Positions 26,052-34,941 of a stretch of 64,000 nt of DNA are shown here, in pieces. Position 1 is the first letter of the stretch, and each line of letters opens with the position of its first letter. This DNA is from an uncultured bacterium (GTDB taxonomy: Bacteria > Verrucomicrobiota > Lentisphaeria > Victivallales > UBA1829): contig URNX01000011.1 of assembly GCA_900549415.1 (NCBI GenBank), forward strand, positions 1 through 64,000, written 5' to 3'. The notes beneath the pieces are model-generated. The model ran no database searches and was not told where the DNA came from. It saw nothing but the letters and a program-made list of their open reading frames with translations. Made by a program: the position numbers and the translations under genes.

Positions 26052-26137
26052 AGAAGCTCCTTTCAGTACATTCCGATACATTAGCCTGTTTTTTAAAAAA
26101 ATCCAGTTTTATACGAAAAAAAACTTATAATCCTCTC

Positions 26138-26165
26138 TTGAATTTACGAACCTTTGCGCTATACT
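26138..26165 (+). promoter_or_regulatory. Promoter of tolB-folC
   Basis: TTGAAT (26138-26143), a 16-bp spacer and TATACT (26160-26165), 45 bases before the tolB start. A second TATAAT at 26126-26131 lacks a clear -35. Confidence 0.7.
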
Positions 26166-26210
26166 TTATCTCGTAAAACGGAAAATCTTAAAAAACGGAA
26201 GGACACAGAT

Positions 26211-27404
26211 ATGCGGATTTTTCTCCTGGCTCTCGCTCTCGTATTCGGAATGACCTCATTCGCCGACATCGTCGACCACACCGTCGGCGCACAGGCGGCG
26301 ATCAACGACACGCTCCTGTTCCGCGGCATTCAGGGCAATGAGGAACTCAACCGCTATCTTGCCCGCGACCTTGAAAACTGCGGCTGGTTCGATATCGTCC
26401 GCAATGGCGTTTCCAACTATGTTGTTTCCGGTTCCGCTTCCGGCAATTCCGTTCAGCTGGATCTTTCCAACGGAGCGGGAATGCGCATCACCACGATCAC
26501 CGCGACGGGATCCGATGTTTCCGCGACCTCCAAGCGCGCGGTTGACGCTCTGCTCAAGTTCCTCTACAAGATTCCCGGAATCTGTTCCACCAAAATCATC
26601 TTCGTCGCGGAGACCGGAAAGTTCCAGAAGGAAATCTACATGTGCGATTACGACGGTGCGAACGTCACCCGCCTTACTGCGAACGGCGGGCTCTCGCTTG
26701 ATCCGCTCTGGGTTCCGGGCGGACGCTCCATTGTCTACAGCTATGTCGGGCGCACCTATTCGACTTTGATTGAACTCTCTCTGAATCCGCAGCGCAACCG
26801 CCGCCTTGCCCGTTTCACCGGACTCAACGCCGGCGGCAGAATTTCTCCCGACGGACAGAAAGTCGCTTTGATTCTCAGCAAGGACAACCAGGTCGATCTC
26901 TATGTCCGCAGCGTCAACGGCACGGAAATGCGCCGTCTGACGAACGACAAAGCGGTCGAAGCGTCGCCTTCCTGGTCACCGGACGGCAAGTACATCTGTT
27001 ACGTTTCCGACGCCGGAACCGGACGTCCGCGTCTGCACATCATCCCTGCGAACGGCGGTTTTGCGAAACGCGTTCCGGGTGCGCTCGGCAGCGAAAGTGT
27101 TTCTCCGTCCTGGAGCAAGGACGGCAAGATCGCCTATTCCGCGAAGCTCGGGAACTATACGGTCGCGATTGTTGACGCCGAAGGCAAAAAAGCTCCGGCC
27201 CGGTCGAAACAGCAGTATGGACCGCTGAAGCTCGGCAAGGGCGACTGGGAAAGCCCGTCGTGGGCTCCGGACAACCGCCACGTGGTCTGCTCCCGCAACT
27301 ACGGCATCTATGTTGTCGACACCTGGAAGGGAACGGCGCGTCAGATTCTGGGCGGCAAATCGAAACTGAGTCTGCCCGACTGGTCGGAAATTCTTTATTA
27401 CTGA
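26211..27404 (+). CDS. tolB: TolB-like periplasmic beta-propeller protein
   Basis: 397 residues from the ATG at 26211, which has GGAAGGA upstream and begins a signal peptide (MRIFLLALALVFGMTSFA). The N-terminal half is the TolB D1 domain. The C-terminal half has repeated propeller strands of the family type, such as ASPSWSPDGKYICYVSD and SVSPSWSKDGKIAY. TolB links the Tol-Pal complex to peptidoglycan-associated lipoprotein and supports outer-membrane constriction. No tolQRA or pal genes are in this window, so the assignment rests on sequence alone. Confidence 0.88.
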   Translation: MRIFLLALALVFGMTSFADIVDHTVGAQAAINDTLLFRGIQGNEELNRYLARDLENCGWFDIVRNGVSNYVVSGSASGNSVQLDLSNGAGMRITTITATGSDVSATSKRAVDALLKFLYKIPGICSTKIIFVAETGKFQKEIYMCDYDGANVTRLTANGGLSLDPLWVPGGRSIVYSYVGRTYSTLIELSLNPQRNRRLARFTGLNAGGRISPDGQKVALILSKDNQVDLYVRSVNGTEMRRLTNDKAVEASPSWSPDGKYICYVSDAGTGRPRLHIIPANGGFAKRVPGALGSESVSPSWSKDGKIAYSAKLGNYTVAIVDAEGKKAPARSKQQYGPLKLGKGDWESPSWAPDNRHVVCSRNYGIYVVDTWKGTARQILGGKSKLSLPDWSEILYY

Positions 27405-27418
27405 GGAGATCCGTTCCG

Positions 27419-28681
27419 ATGGATTTCAAATGGCTGGATTCGGTCGGGTTCTTTGCGATCGACCTCGGACTTGACCGGATGCTGGAGCTTCTGAAGCGTC
27501 TCGGCAATCCGGAGCGCAGTCTCCGCTTCATCCATGTCGCGGGGAGCAACGGCAAGGGCTCCGTCTGCACCTTTCTTGAGAACGGACTGCGCGGTTGCGG
27601 ATATTCGACGGGGTTCTATTCTTCGCCGCACCTGATTCGGCTTGCCGAACGTTTCCGCATCAACGGGAAGACGGTTGCCGATGCTCCGTTTGAGCGCGCG
27701 GCGGAGACGGTTCGTCCGGTTGTCGAATCCATGCGCGGGGAAGGGAACGGGCCGACCTATTTTGAAATTACAACCGCAATTGCCACGGTTCTGTTTGCTC
27801 AGCAGAACGTCGATTTTGTCGTCTGGGAGACGGGGCTTGGCGGGCGGCTGGATGCGACGAATGTTGTTGTGCCGGAGCTCTCGGTGATTACCGGAATTTC
27901 GCTGGAACACACGGAATGGCTTGGTTCGACTCTTGCCGCGATTGCGGGGGAAAAGGCCGGAATCATCAAAGACGGCGTCCCTGTGGTGTGCGGTCCGCTG
28001 AAGCCGGAAGCTCTGGAGGTGATCCGCCGGTTTTCCGCGGAGCGTCATGCGCCGCTGACGGAGGTTTCCGCTTACGATGGTTTGTTCCGGATTTTTCACC
28101 TGCCCGATGGTTCGCCGCGTCAGGAGCTGAGTCTGGAAGGTGAAACAGTCCGCATTCCGCTGCCGGGAGCATACCAGCGGAACAATGCGAAAGTGGCGTC
28201 CGCCGCGCTGAAAATTCTTTCGGGGAAGTTCGGCTTCCCGCTGCATACGGCGCTGTTGTCTTTGGAACATGCCTGCTGGCCCGCCCGGATGCAGTTTCTA
28301 CCGAATAAAAATCTGCTGATCGACGGGGCGCACAATCCCGAGGGAGCGGAAGCTCTTTCGGTTTCTCTGCGGGAACTTTATCCGGGGGCGAAATTTCACT
28401 TTATTTCCGGCTGTTTTGCGGATAAGAACGCATCGGAAGTTCTGCGTTTTCTTGCGCCGCTCGCACTGGATTTTTCTTTTATCGACTTCGACGGTTCCGG
28501 CCGTGCGGTCTGTTCTCCCGCGCACTTGACGGAGCTTCTGAAACAGTATGCGGACTGTCCGTCGGCATCGCGCACGCTTGAAGAAGCCCTGTCGTCGCTT
28601 CCGCAGCCGGAGCTTACGGTTCTGACCGGGTCTCTGCACATGTGCGGCGAAGCCCTTGCGATTCTGGGGGAACCCTGCTGA
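27419..28681 (+). CDS. folC: Folylpolyglutamate synthase / dihydrofolate synthase
   Basis: Mur-ligase-family enzyme that adds glutamate to dihydropteroate or folates. The 420-residue protein has the P-loop VAGSNGKGSVCTF near residue 45 and the following YSSPHL motif. It also has the omega-loop and Mg-binding EVVWETGLGGRLDATN-like block and the C-terminal DGAHNPEGAEAL. The start ATG at 27419 has GAGGAG upstream and lies 14 bases after tolB, so the two genes are co-transcribed. Confidence 0.94.
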   Translation: MDFKWLDSVGFFAIDLGLDRMLELLKRLGNPERSLRFIHVAGSNGKGSVCTFLENGLRGCGYSTGFYSSPHLIRLAERFRINGKTVADAPFERAAETVRPVVESMRGEGNGPTYFEITTAIATVLFAQQNVDFVVWETGLGGRLDATNVVVPELSVITGISLEHTEWLGSTLAAIAGEKAGIIKDGVPVVCGPLKPEALEVIRRFSAERHAPLTEVSAYDGLFRIFHLPDGSPRQELSLEGETVRIPLPGAYQRNNAKVASAALKILSGKFGFPLHTALLSLEHACWPARMQFLPNKNLLIDGAHNPEGAEALSVSLRELYPGAKFHFISGCFADKNASEVLRFLAPLALDFSFIDFDGSGRAVCSPAHLTELLKQYADCPSASRTLEEALSSLPQPELTVLTGSLHMCGEALAILGEPC

Positions 28682-29045
28682 CGGCGGACTTGCACAATCT
28701 TCCGGGCTCCATTGCGTTATGGTATGGAAAGAAGCTTTGCGGCCAAAAAGTGGTTGAGGGACTGCCTTTACGGCAAAGTCCGCGAGAGGAAGAGATGTCC
28801 GGAGGTCCGTTTGCCGGGATTCTGCATCGGCGCGGTCGTTCAGACGGAGATGCGTGCTTTATCTGTTTGAATTCAACCTGGATGAGGGTAAGTCCGCGCT
28901 TTCGCAGATCAGGGGAAGAGGATGTTTCAAAAAGCTTCTGCTGCCGAGGATGCCGCTTGCGATGATCCGCATGACTTTTGACTCGAACAAAGGGCGGATC
29001 TCCGGCGGGAAAAGCTGAAGATCCGCCGCATTGGGACCTGAACAG
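28682..29045. other. 364-bp gap between folC and phoR; possible decayed small gene
   Basis: No gene here is firmly supported. A 48-codon frame at 28724-28870 (+) (MERSFAAKKWLRDCLYGKV...) has no Shine-Dalgarno. Immediately after it a different plus frame reads as protein-like sequence (LYLFEFNLDEGKSALSQI...) down to a stop at about 29018. Together they could be the remains of one small gene broken by a frameshift, or chance open frames in GC-rich DNA. The phoR terminator hairpin is inside this gap. Confidence 0.35.
28993..29027 (-). terminator. Terminator after phoR
   Basis: A perfect 9-bp stem (arms 28993-29001 and 29019-29027) with a 17-base loop, followed on the minus strand by CTTTGTT. 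It lies 19 bases beyond the phoR stop. Confidence 0.6.
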
Positions 29046-30824
29046 TCAGCCGCGGGGCAGCTCGATGATGAAAGTCGAGCCTGTTCCCGGAGCGGATTCC
29101 AGACGGACATTGCCGTTGTGCGCGATGGCGATGTGCTTGACGATCGAGAGTCCAAGTCCCGTTCCGCCGAGCTTGCGGCTCCGCGCTTTGTCAACCCGGT
29201 AAAACCGTTCGAAAATGCGTTCGTGTTCACCTTCCGGAATGCCGCAGCCGTGATCCTCGACTGCAATCAGTATGCGGGAGCCCGTTTCGGCTCCGGTGAT
29301 GCGGACCGTTTCGCCGGAAGGACTGTATTTTACCGCATTGTCCACAAGGTTCACAACCGCCTGTTCGAGAAGCGAGGAGTCGGCATTGATTTCCAGATTC
29401 TCCGGACAGTCGAGCAGGAGTTTCACTCCGGCGTTTTCGGCGCGGCTGGCGCAGAGTTCCATTGCCGTTTTGAGGATGCCCGCGAGGTTCTCTTTGCGGA
29501 AGGTGAAGAGCATTCCCTGTTCCGACGGGTTGGATTCCAGGGCGGAAAGACTCAGCACGTCGCTGACAAGCGCGGAGAGGCGGTCGGCATGGCGTCCGAT
29601 GATCTCAAGGAACTTGCGGAGCGGCGGCGGGAAGGAATCCTCTTCGGCGGAGAGGGTCTCAACTGCGGTCTTGATAGCCGTGACCGGTGTTTTGATCTCG
29701 TGTGAGACATTGGCGACGAAATCGCGGCGCATCTCTTCGAGCTTGCGCATCCGGGTAACGTCGCGGATGACGACCACGGCGCCGGAAGGCTGGTCGCTGT
29801 CGGGGTCGGTCATGATTGAGCCGCGCAGGACGAGACGGCGTTTTTCCTCCGCATCCCATTCGATTTCGTCTTCGGCGGGGGCATGTCCGGAGAGCAGATT
29901 TTTCACAAAATTCTGCATTTTCGGATTGCGGAGCACTTCATAGAGCGTGCGTCCTTCGACCGAATCCATTTTCAGATTCAGGATTTCCAGAGCGGAACGG
30001 TTTACGATAATCATGCGCAGATCGGGGTCAACCGCAATCACACCTTCGGACATGGAGGAGAGAATGGTTGAGAGCTCGTTCTTGCGGCTGGTGATGTCCG
30101 CAATCCGGAGTTTGAGCTGAACTGCCAGCGAGTTCACGGAAGCGGCGAGCGCGTTGATTTCCTCAATGGAGCCGGTTTCGGAAAGATGACGGTCAAGGTC
30201 TCCGTCCGCCATGCGGACAACCGAGCGGCGGACTTCCTCCAGCGGGCGGCTCAGGCGGCGGGAGATCAGGAGTCCGATTCCCATCGCGGCGAGGGCGAGG
30301 ATGAGTGCGAATGCGAAGAGTTTCAGTTTCAGCGCGCCGATGCTCGTATCCACAGCCGCGAGCGGGAGGGAGAGACGGAAGGCTCCGACCGCGTTGCTTG
30401 CGTCGTCAATCAGCGGTTCGGCGACATAGAGCATGTCTTTCATGAGGGTGGAGCTGTAGCGCATGGAGACGGCGGGCTTGTGCTCGTCGAGCGCGTTTTT
30501 CAGTTCGGGGCGCTCCTCATGGTTCGGCATGTGGGCATAGTCGCTGCTGGAATCGTAGAGAACTTTTCCTTTGGCGTCGATGACCGTGAGTCTCGCGCCT
30601 GAAGCCGCCGCCGTCCTGTCGCAGAATTTGAGGAAGCCGGGCGTGTTGATTTTTTCGAGCAGAACCGGCTGCAGAATCGCGGCGCGGTGCAGAACTCCCT
30701 CACGGATGGAATCAATGTGAAATTCGCGGAAGATGTCTGTGGCGAACCATGCGGTCGGAATGATGGTGACGGCGATCAGAAGAAGGAACGCCGGATAGAT
30801 CTGAAAGAAAAGACGCTTTCCCAT
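29046..30824 (-). CDS. phoR: PhoR-like membrane sensor histidine kinase
   Basis: 592 residues. An N-terminal membrane helix (about 6-28), a periplasmic sensing region, and a second helix near 160-185 lead into a HAMP linker and a PAS domain (LSSMSEGVIAVDPDLRMIIVN). The kinase core has the H-box FVANVSHEIKTPVTAI, an N-box VDNAVKYSP and the ATP-lid glycines GCGIPEGEHERIF and GGTGLGLSIVK. Architecture is that of PhoR-type kinases, which respond to phosphate in many bacteria. It follows phoB by 12 bp with GGAGC as ribosome site. No pst genes are nearby, so the phosphate role is inferred. Confidence 0.88.
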   Translation of the reverse strand: MGKRLFFQIYPAFLLLIAVTIIPTAWFATDIFREFHIDSIREGVLHRAAILQPVLLEKINTPGFLKFCDRTAAASGARLTVIDAKGKVLYDSSSDYAHMPNHEERPELKNALDEHKPAVSMRYSSTLMKDMLYVAEPLIDDASNAVGAFRLSLPLAAVDTSIGALKLKLFAFALILALAAMGIGLLISRRLSRPLEEVRRSVVRMADGDLDRHLSETGSIEEINALAASVNSLAVQLKLRIADITSRKNELSTILSSMSEGVIAVDPDLRMIIVNRSALEILNLKMDSVEGRTLYEVLRNPKMQNFVKNLLSGHAPAEDEIEWDAEEKRRLVLRGSIMTDPDSDQPSGAVVVIRDVTRMRKLEEMRRDFVANVSHEIKTPVTAIKTAVETLSAEEDSFPPPLRKFLEIIGRHADRLSALVSDVLSLSALESNPSEQGMLFTFRKENLAGILKTAMELCASRAENAGVKLLLDCPENLEINADSSLLEQAVVNLVDNAVKYSPSGETVRITGAETGSRILIAVEDHGCGIPEGEHERIFERFYRVDKARSRKLGGTGLGLSIVKHIAIAHNGNVRLESAPGTGSTFIIELPRG

Positions 30825-30836
30825 TGTTCAGCTCCG

Positions 30837-31526
30837 TCAGTTGCATTTGAATTTGTAGCCGACGCCGCGGACCGTTTCGATGAGGTCGGCGTCGCCGAGT
30901 TTTTTGCGGAGACCGACGATCTGGACATCAACCGCGCGTTCGGTTACCGGGTAGTCGGAGCCCTTGATTTCGTTCACGATGCGGCTGCGGCTGTAGACCC
31001 AGCCGGGGCGTTTGGCGAGCAGACGCAGAATTTCAAATTCGGTGAAGGTGAGGTCGAGCGGTTTGCCGGCGATGGAGGCTTCGCGCCGGCCGAGGTCGAG
31101 CACGAATGTTCCGCGGCGGATCACTTCACCGGCTTCCTCGTCCTTCTTTTCCGCCGTGCGGCGCAGGAGCGCGCGGAGGCGTGCGATCAGAACTTTTGTG
31201 CTGAACGGCTTCGGAACATAATCATCGGCGCCGACTTCGAGCCCGGAGACGACGTCCGCTTCCTCGCCTTTGGCGGTCATCATGATGATCGGAATGGTGC
31301 GGGTGTCGGGATTCTTGCGCAGTTCGCGGCAGACTTCGATGCCGTCCACGCCGGGGAGCATGAGGTCGAGAAGAATGCCGTCGGGACGGATTGCGGTTGC
31401 GCGTTCGATTGCCTCTTCGCCGGTTTCCACGCAGTCCACAAGGTAGCCTTCGCGCTCCAGATTGTATTTTACCAGTTCGAGAATATCTTCCTCATCATCT
31501 ACAACGAGGATTCGTCCTTTGCTCAT
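30837..31526 (-). CDS. phoB: PhoB-like OmpR-family response regulator
   Basis: 229 residues. The receiver domain (1-120) has the acidic pocket DDEED, the phosphorylation site in LLDLMLPGVDG and the switch lysine in VPKPFS. The winged-helix OmpR domain ends with TERAVDVQIVGLRKKLGDADLIETVRGVGYKF (conserved RGVGYKF). It is partner of the adjacent kinase. The start has GGAGG upstream. An imperfect CACAG/CTGTG inverted repeat lies in the 74-bp leader. Confidence 0.92.
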   Translation of the reverse strand: MSKGRILVVDDEEDILELVKYNLEREGYLVDCVETGEEAIERATAIRPDGILLDLMLPGVDGIEVCRELRKNPDTRTIPIIMMTAKGEEADVVSGLEVGADDYVPKPFSTKVLIARLRALLRRTAEKKDEEAGEVIRRGTFVLDLGRREASIAGKPLDLTFTEFEILRLLAKRPGWVYSRSRIVNEIKGSDYPVTERAVDVQIVGLRKKLGDADLIETVRGVGYKFKCN

Positions 31527-31600
31527 ACTTCCGCCTCCGGATGTTGGTTCAGTTTCTGAATACTATATCCGCACAGAATAAATCCTGTGTCAGCAGTTCG

Positions 31601-32296
31601 TTAGATTTCTGTTAATTTCACGATCCCCGCGACGGCGGCGGTTTCCACGCGCAGAATCCAGCGTCCGATGCGCAGCGGCTTTGCTCCGGCTTCGATCAGC
31701 TTCCGCTCCTCCGCATCGGAAAATCCGCCTTCGGGACCGACAAACCACGCGACGTCCGCCGCGGTGTCCGCGCCGGGTTCGGTGGCGTTCGGGGAGCCGT
31801 AACGGAGTTCATCGCAGCAGGAGACCGCATCCGCCACAGCCGCGGCAAACGGGAGCGGCGCAGAAGTTTGCGGAAGAAAGACGTTGCCCGACTGCTTGCA
31901 GGCTTCAAACATGGCATCCGCCCAGCGTCCGGCGACGGATGATGCATCGGGTTCGGAGACGCTGAATTCGCAGATCATGGGGACAATCCGCCAGACGCCG
32001 AGTTCGGTTGCTTCGCGCAGAACCGAATCCATTTTCTGCCTGCGCGGAGGTGCAATGTAAAGATGAACGCGTCTTGCCGGCGGTTCGAGCGTGCGGATGT
32101 CGCGGATGATGAGCGTGCGTCCGGGGCGGACTTCGGCGGATGCGATTCTGCCGCATCCGTCGAGCAGCTCCACGACGTCGCCCGGAGTTGCGCGGAGAAT
32201 CTTGAACAGATGAGTCTCCTCGCTCCGGTCGAGCGTCACTTCCGCGCCGGGTTCGGCGCGGTCGAGAATATCACAGCGGAATTTGCGTACGCTCAT
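31601..32296 (-). CDS. rsmE: 16S rRNA (uracil-1498-N3)-methyltransferase RsmE
   Basis: SPOUT-class methyltransferase acting on the 30S subunit. The 231 residues show the N-terminal PUA-like region (HLFKILRATPGDVVELLDG) and the SPOUT knot: KMDSVLREATELGV, WFVGPEGGFSDAE and LGKRILRVETAA-like GRWILRVETAAVAG. The start was set at the ATG at 32296, giving an ATGA overlap with the esterase gene; eight upstream codons are extra frame. It is the last gene of the ftsA-led run. Confidence 0.93.
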   Translation of the reverse strand: MSVRKFRCDILDRAEPGAEVTLDRSEETHLFKILRATPGDVVELLDGCGRIASAEVRPGRTLIIRDIRTLEPPARRVHLYIAPPRRQKMDSVLREATELGVWRIVPMICEFSVSEPDASSVAGRWADAMFEACKQSGNVFLPQTSAPLPFAAAVADAVSCCDELRYGSPNATEPGADTAADVAWFVGPEGGFSDAEERKLIEAGAKPLRIGRWILRVETAAVAGIVKLTEI

Positions 32297-33072
32297 GCCT
32301 TGCCTTTCAGCGGAAGCCACTTGAGAACGTCCTGAATGCGAGCGTCCCAGTATTCCCAGCAGTGCGTGCCGGGACCCTCAACGTAGGTGTTCTCATAGCC
32401 GAGCTTCCGGAGGTGGTCGCGGAATTCAATGTTTTCCCGGTAGAGGAAATCTTCCGTTCCGCACGCCTGGAAGAGTTTCGGGCGCGGCGCGCCGGATTCG
32501 ACGACTTTGGACGCCATGGCAAAGAGGTCGTTCGGGGAACCGGGCAGCGCTTCGAGCGGTCCGAAATCCGCCTTGTAGAGGGCGGGGTTGCCTTTGTAGA
32601 GCCAGTCGTTCCGGAGCGAACCGGAGAGACTCGCCGCCGCGGCGTAGCGTTCGGGATGATTCAGCGCGAGCTTGAATGCGCCGAATCCGCCCATTGAGAG
32701 CCCGGCGACAAAGGTGTCTTCGCGCTTTGTGGAGACGTTGAAGAAGCCGGGGAGCAGCGCGGGCAGTTCTTCGGAGATGTAATCCCACCAGCGGGAGCCG
32801 TCGGGGGTGTTGTTGTAGAAACTGCGCGCGCCGAACGGCATGACGACGGCGATTCCATAGGTCGCGGCGTAGCGTTCAATGGAGGTCCGGCGCATCCAGA
32901 TGGACTGGTCGTCGGAACAGCCGTGGAGCAGGTAGAGCACGGGGGAGCCTTCAGGGGCGACCGCCGAGCCGTCCATGCCGATCTGCGTCGCGCTCTTCTG
33001 GGGCATGAGGACGTTGACCGTCGTCGCCATGCCGAGGCAGTCCGAATGAATGTTGCATTCAAAAAACGCCAT
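32293..33072 (-). CDS. Alpha/beta-hydrolase esterase (EstA / esterase D type)
   Basis: 259 residues, no signal peptide. The fold and motifs match the family of S-formylglutathione hydrolases and tributyrin or feruloyl esterases. They include an oxyanion HG in YLLHGCSDDQSIWMR, the nucleophile elbow GLSMGGFGAFKLAL at about 125, and a C-terminal catalytic histidine in PGTHCWEYWDARI. It probably hydrolyses short acyl or acetyl esters, perhaps from glycans given the deacetylase two genes upstream. It is two bases after the HIT gene. Confidence 0.85.
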   Translation of the reverse strand: MAFFECNIHSDCLGMATTVNVLMPQKSATQIGMDGSAVAPEGSPVLYLLHGCSDDQSIWMRRTSIERYAATYGIAVVMPFGARSFYNNTPDGSRWWDYISEELPALLPGFFNVSTKREDTFVAGLSMGGFGAFKLALNHPERYAAAASLSGSLRNDWLYKGNPALYKADFGPLEALPGSPNDLFAMASKVVESGAPRPKLFQACGTEDFLYRENIEFRDHLRKLGYENTYVEGPGTHCWEYWDARIQDVLKWLPLKGKA

Positions 33073-33074
33073 GA

Positions 33075-33557
33075 TTATGCTCCGTGGTCTTCCCCTGCGG
33101 CGTCTTCGGCTTCCGCGGGGGCGTCACCGGGCTGCGTTTCGAGCTTGAAGTGCTTGACGATCTTTTCCGCAATCTCGGTGCGTTCCTGTTCGGAAGCGTA
33201 TTTGAGCTGACGCCAGTTCCAGTGGAATCCGTCGTCCGTCCAGCGCGGGACGATATGGAGGTGTGCATGCATGACGACCTGTCCGGCAACGGTTCCGTCG
33301 GAGAGATGGAGGTTGAATCCATCGCAGTCGAGCGCGCGGCGCATGGCAACGCCGATGCGGGAACCGACGCGGAACATGCGTCCGCCGGTCGCTTCGGGGA
33401 TCGTTGCGACGCTGGTGTTGTGCTCTTTGGGAATGACGAGCGTGTGTCCGAAGTTGATCGGGGAGATGTCGAGGAAAGCGAGAACGAGATCGTCCTCATA
33501 AATTTTGACGGAGGGGATTTCGCCTGCGATGATTTTGCAGAAAATACAGTTTTTCAT
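33075..33557 (-). CDS. HIT-family nucleotide hydrolase
   Basis: 160 residues, starting with the zinc-type CIFCKIIAGEIPS. The family nucleotide-binding triad is VMHAHLHIVPR at about 105, with the middle His as nucleophile. Hint-type proteins hydrolyse AMP-lysine or phosphoramidates. The C-terminal 45 residues extend beyond the usual 110-120 and are acidic at the very end (EAEDAAGEDHGA). AAGGAAA precedes the start. Confidence 0.93.
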   Translation of the reverse strand: MKNCIFCKIIAGEIPSVKIYEDDLVLAFLDISPINFGHTLVIPKEHNTSVATIPEATGGRMFRVGSRIGVAMRRALDCDGFNLHLSDGTVAGQVVMHAHLHIVPRWTDDGFHWNWRQLKYASEQERTEIAEKIVKHFKLETQPGDAPAEAEDAAGEDHGA

Positions 33558-33573
33558 GGTCTGTTTCCTTGTT

Positions 33574-34272
33574 TTACTTGCCGAGAAGGGGAACGATGTC
33601 GATCACGTTCGCCCACTCCGCATCGGGGTCTTCGGTGATGTAGCGGATTTTGTCTTCGAGCTGCTGCCAAAGGGCTTCATACTCGAACATTTCGTAGCTG
33701 TGTCCCCAGAAGTAGAAGACTTTGCAGCCGTTCTTCTTGGCTTCTTCATACTTGCGGAAGAACATGCCGTCCTGATAATGGCAGTTGGTCGCGAGCTCCA
33801 TCGGTTCGGTGCAGGCGGTGACGTTGTCCGTGTTTTTTGTATTGCGGGCGTATGCAAAGCCGTTTTCGTGAAGCAGACGGATCGTTTCGGGTGTGGTCAC
33901 GCCGCAGGGCCAGGCGAATCCGCGGCAGGGACGCTGCACGATATCTTCGAGATAGTGACGGGCGTCGAGCGCGGACTTGATCCAGTCGGTGTCGGGAACG
34001 GAGCCGGCGTTTTCATGTTTCCAGCAGTGGGAGGCAAGCTCGAAGCCCTGATAGACTTCGGGAATGTCTTTGAGCGCGAGCTTTCCGCTGCGGAATCCGC
34101 GGTGACTCCAGCCAGTGTCGCCGGGACGCGCCCAGGAGCAGGGGATCCGTTCTTCGCCCATGAGCCCGGGGTTGAGGTTGAAGGTGGCTTTCGCGCCGTA
34201 CTGACGCAGCATTCCGGTGAGACGCAGGTCGTTGATGACTCCATCATCCCAACACTGTACAACTTTCATCAT
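33574..34272 (-). CDS. Polysaccharide-deacetylase-like (NodB-fold) protein
   Basis: 232 residues, no signal peptide. The first conserved Asp pair is in QCWDDGVIND and the metal-binding His pair in ELASHCWKHEN, spaced as in CE4 enzymes. GFAWPCGVTTPETIRLLHENGF matches the next CE4 motif, and FYFWGHSYE supplies the last His. It lies between FAH and HIT genes in the ftsA-led run with an AGGAGG ribosome site. The substrate may be a small acetylated sugar rather than polymer, as the protein is intracellular. Confidence 0.82.
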   Translation of the reverse strand: MMKVVQCWDDGVINDLRLTGMLRQYGAKATFNLNPGLMGEERIPCSWARPGDTGWSHRGFRSGKLALKDIPEVYQGFELASHCWKHENAGSVPDTDWIKSALDARHYLEDIVQRPCRGFAWPCGVTTPETIRLLHENGFAYARNTKNTDNVTACTEPMELATNCHYQDGMFFRKYEEAKKNGCKVFYFWGHSYEMFEYEALWQQLEDKIRYITEDPDAEWANVIDIVPLLGK

Positions 34273-34290
34273 GAGAAACCTCCTTTGAAA

Positions 34291-34941
34291 TTATTCAGCG
34301 ATCCACGTGTGAATCTGTTTCCGGTGGTCGCAAAGTTCGATGACATCGCCCTTTTTGAGCGGACCCACGCCGGAGGGCGTTCCGGTGTAGATGATGTCGC
34401 CTTTGCGCAGCTTCCAGTACCCGGAGATGTAAAGCAGAAGCTCCGGAATGGGGGAGATCATTTTTTTTGTCTCTCCGTGCTGACGCAGAGTCCCGCCGAC
34501 GGTTCCGGTGAACTCAAGCGCATCAAGTTTGTCGATTGCGGGGTCGAAACGGTGGAAGACCGAGCAGGGAGCCGCGCCGTCGAAGGATTTGGAGATTTCC
34601 CAGGGGGAGCGCATCGGGCGGATCCGGCTCTGGGTTTCGCGGAGCGTGAGGTCGAGTCCGATACCGAGTCCGGCGATATAACTGACGGCGTCCGCCGCGT
34701 CCGCGGGAATGCCGTCTTTGCCGATCAGAACGGTCAGTTCCGTTTCGTAATGAACGGTTTCTCCGTGGAAAACTGCGGCGACGGGGCTGTTTTCGGGGAC
34801 AATTGAGGTGACGGGTTTCATGAAGATGACGGGTTCCGGCTTGTCGCCGGGGAACTCCTGCACATGGTCGAAATAGTTCAGACCGATGCAGAAGATTCGC
34901 TGTGCTTCATATGCGGTGTGGTCGTCGGTGTAAACGTTCAT
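34291..34941 (-). CDS. Fumarylacetoacetate hydrolase (FAH) family protein
   Basis: 216 residues covering only the FAH catalytic domain. Recognisable elements are the metal-binding Glu pair in HYETELTVLIGKDG, the Asp in GIGLDLTLRETQ, and the closing YTGTPSGVGPLKKGD. Members hydrolyse or decarboxylate 1,3-dicarbonyl acids, including oxaloacetate and fumarylpyruvate. The start at 34941 gives an ATGA overlap with the M28 peptidase gene; an ATG eight codons earlier lies within that gene. Substrate unknown. Confidence 0.9.
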   Translation of the reverse strand: MNVYTDDHTAYEAQRIFCIGLNYFDHVQEFPGDKPEPVIFMKPVTSIVPENSPVAAVFHGETVHYETELTVLIGKDGIPADAADAVSYIAGLGIGLDLTLRETQSRIRPMRSPWEISKSFDGAAPCSVFHRFDPAIDKLDALEFTGTVGGTLRQHGETKKMISPIPELLLYISGYWKLRKGDIIYTGTPSGVGPLKKGDVIELCDHRKQIHTWIAE

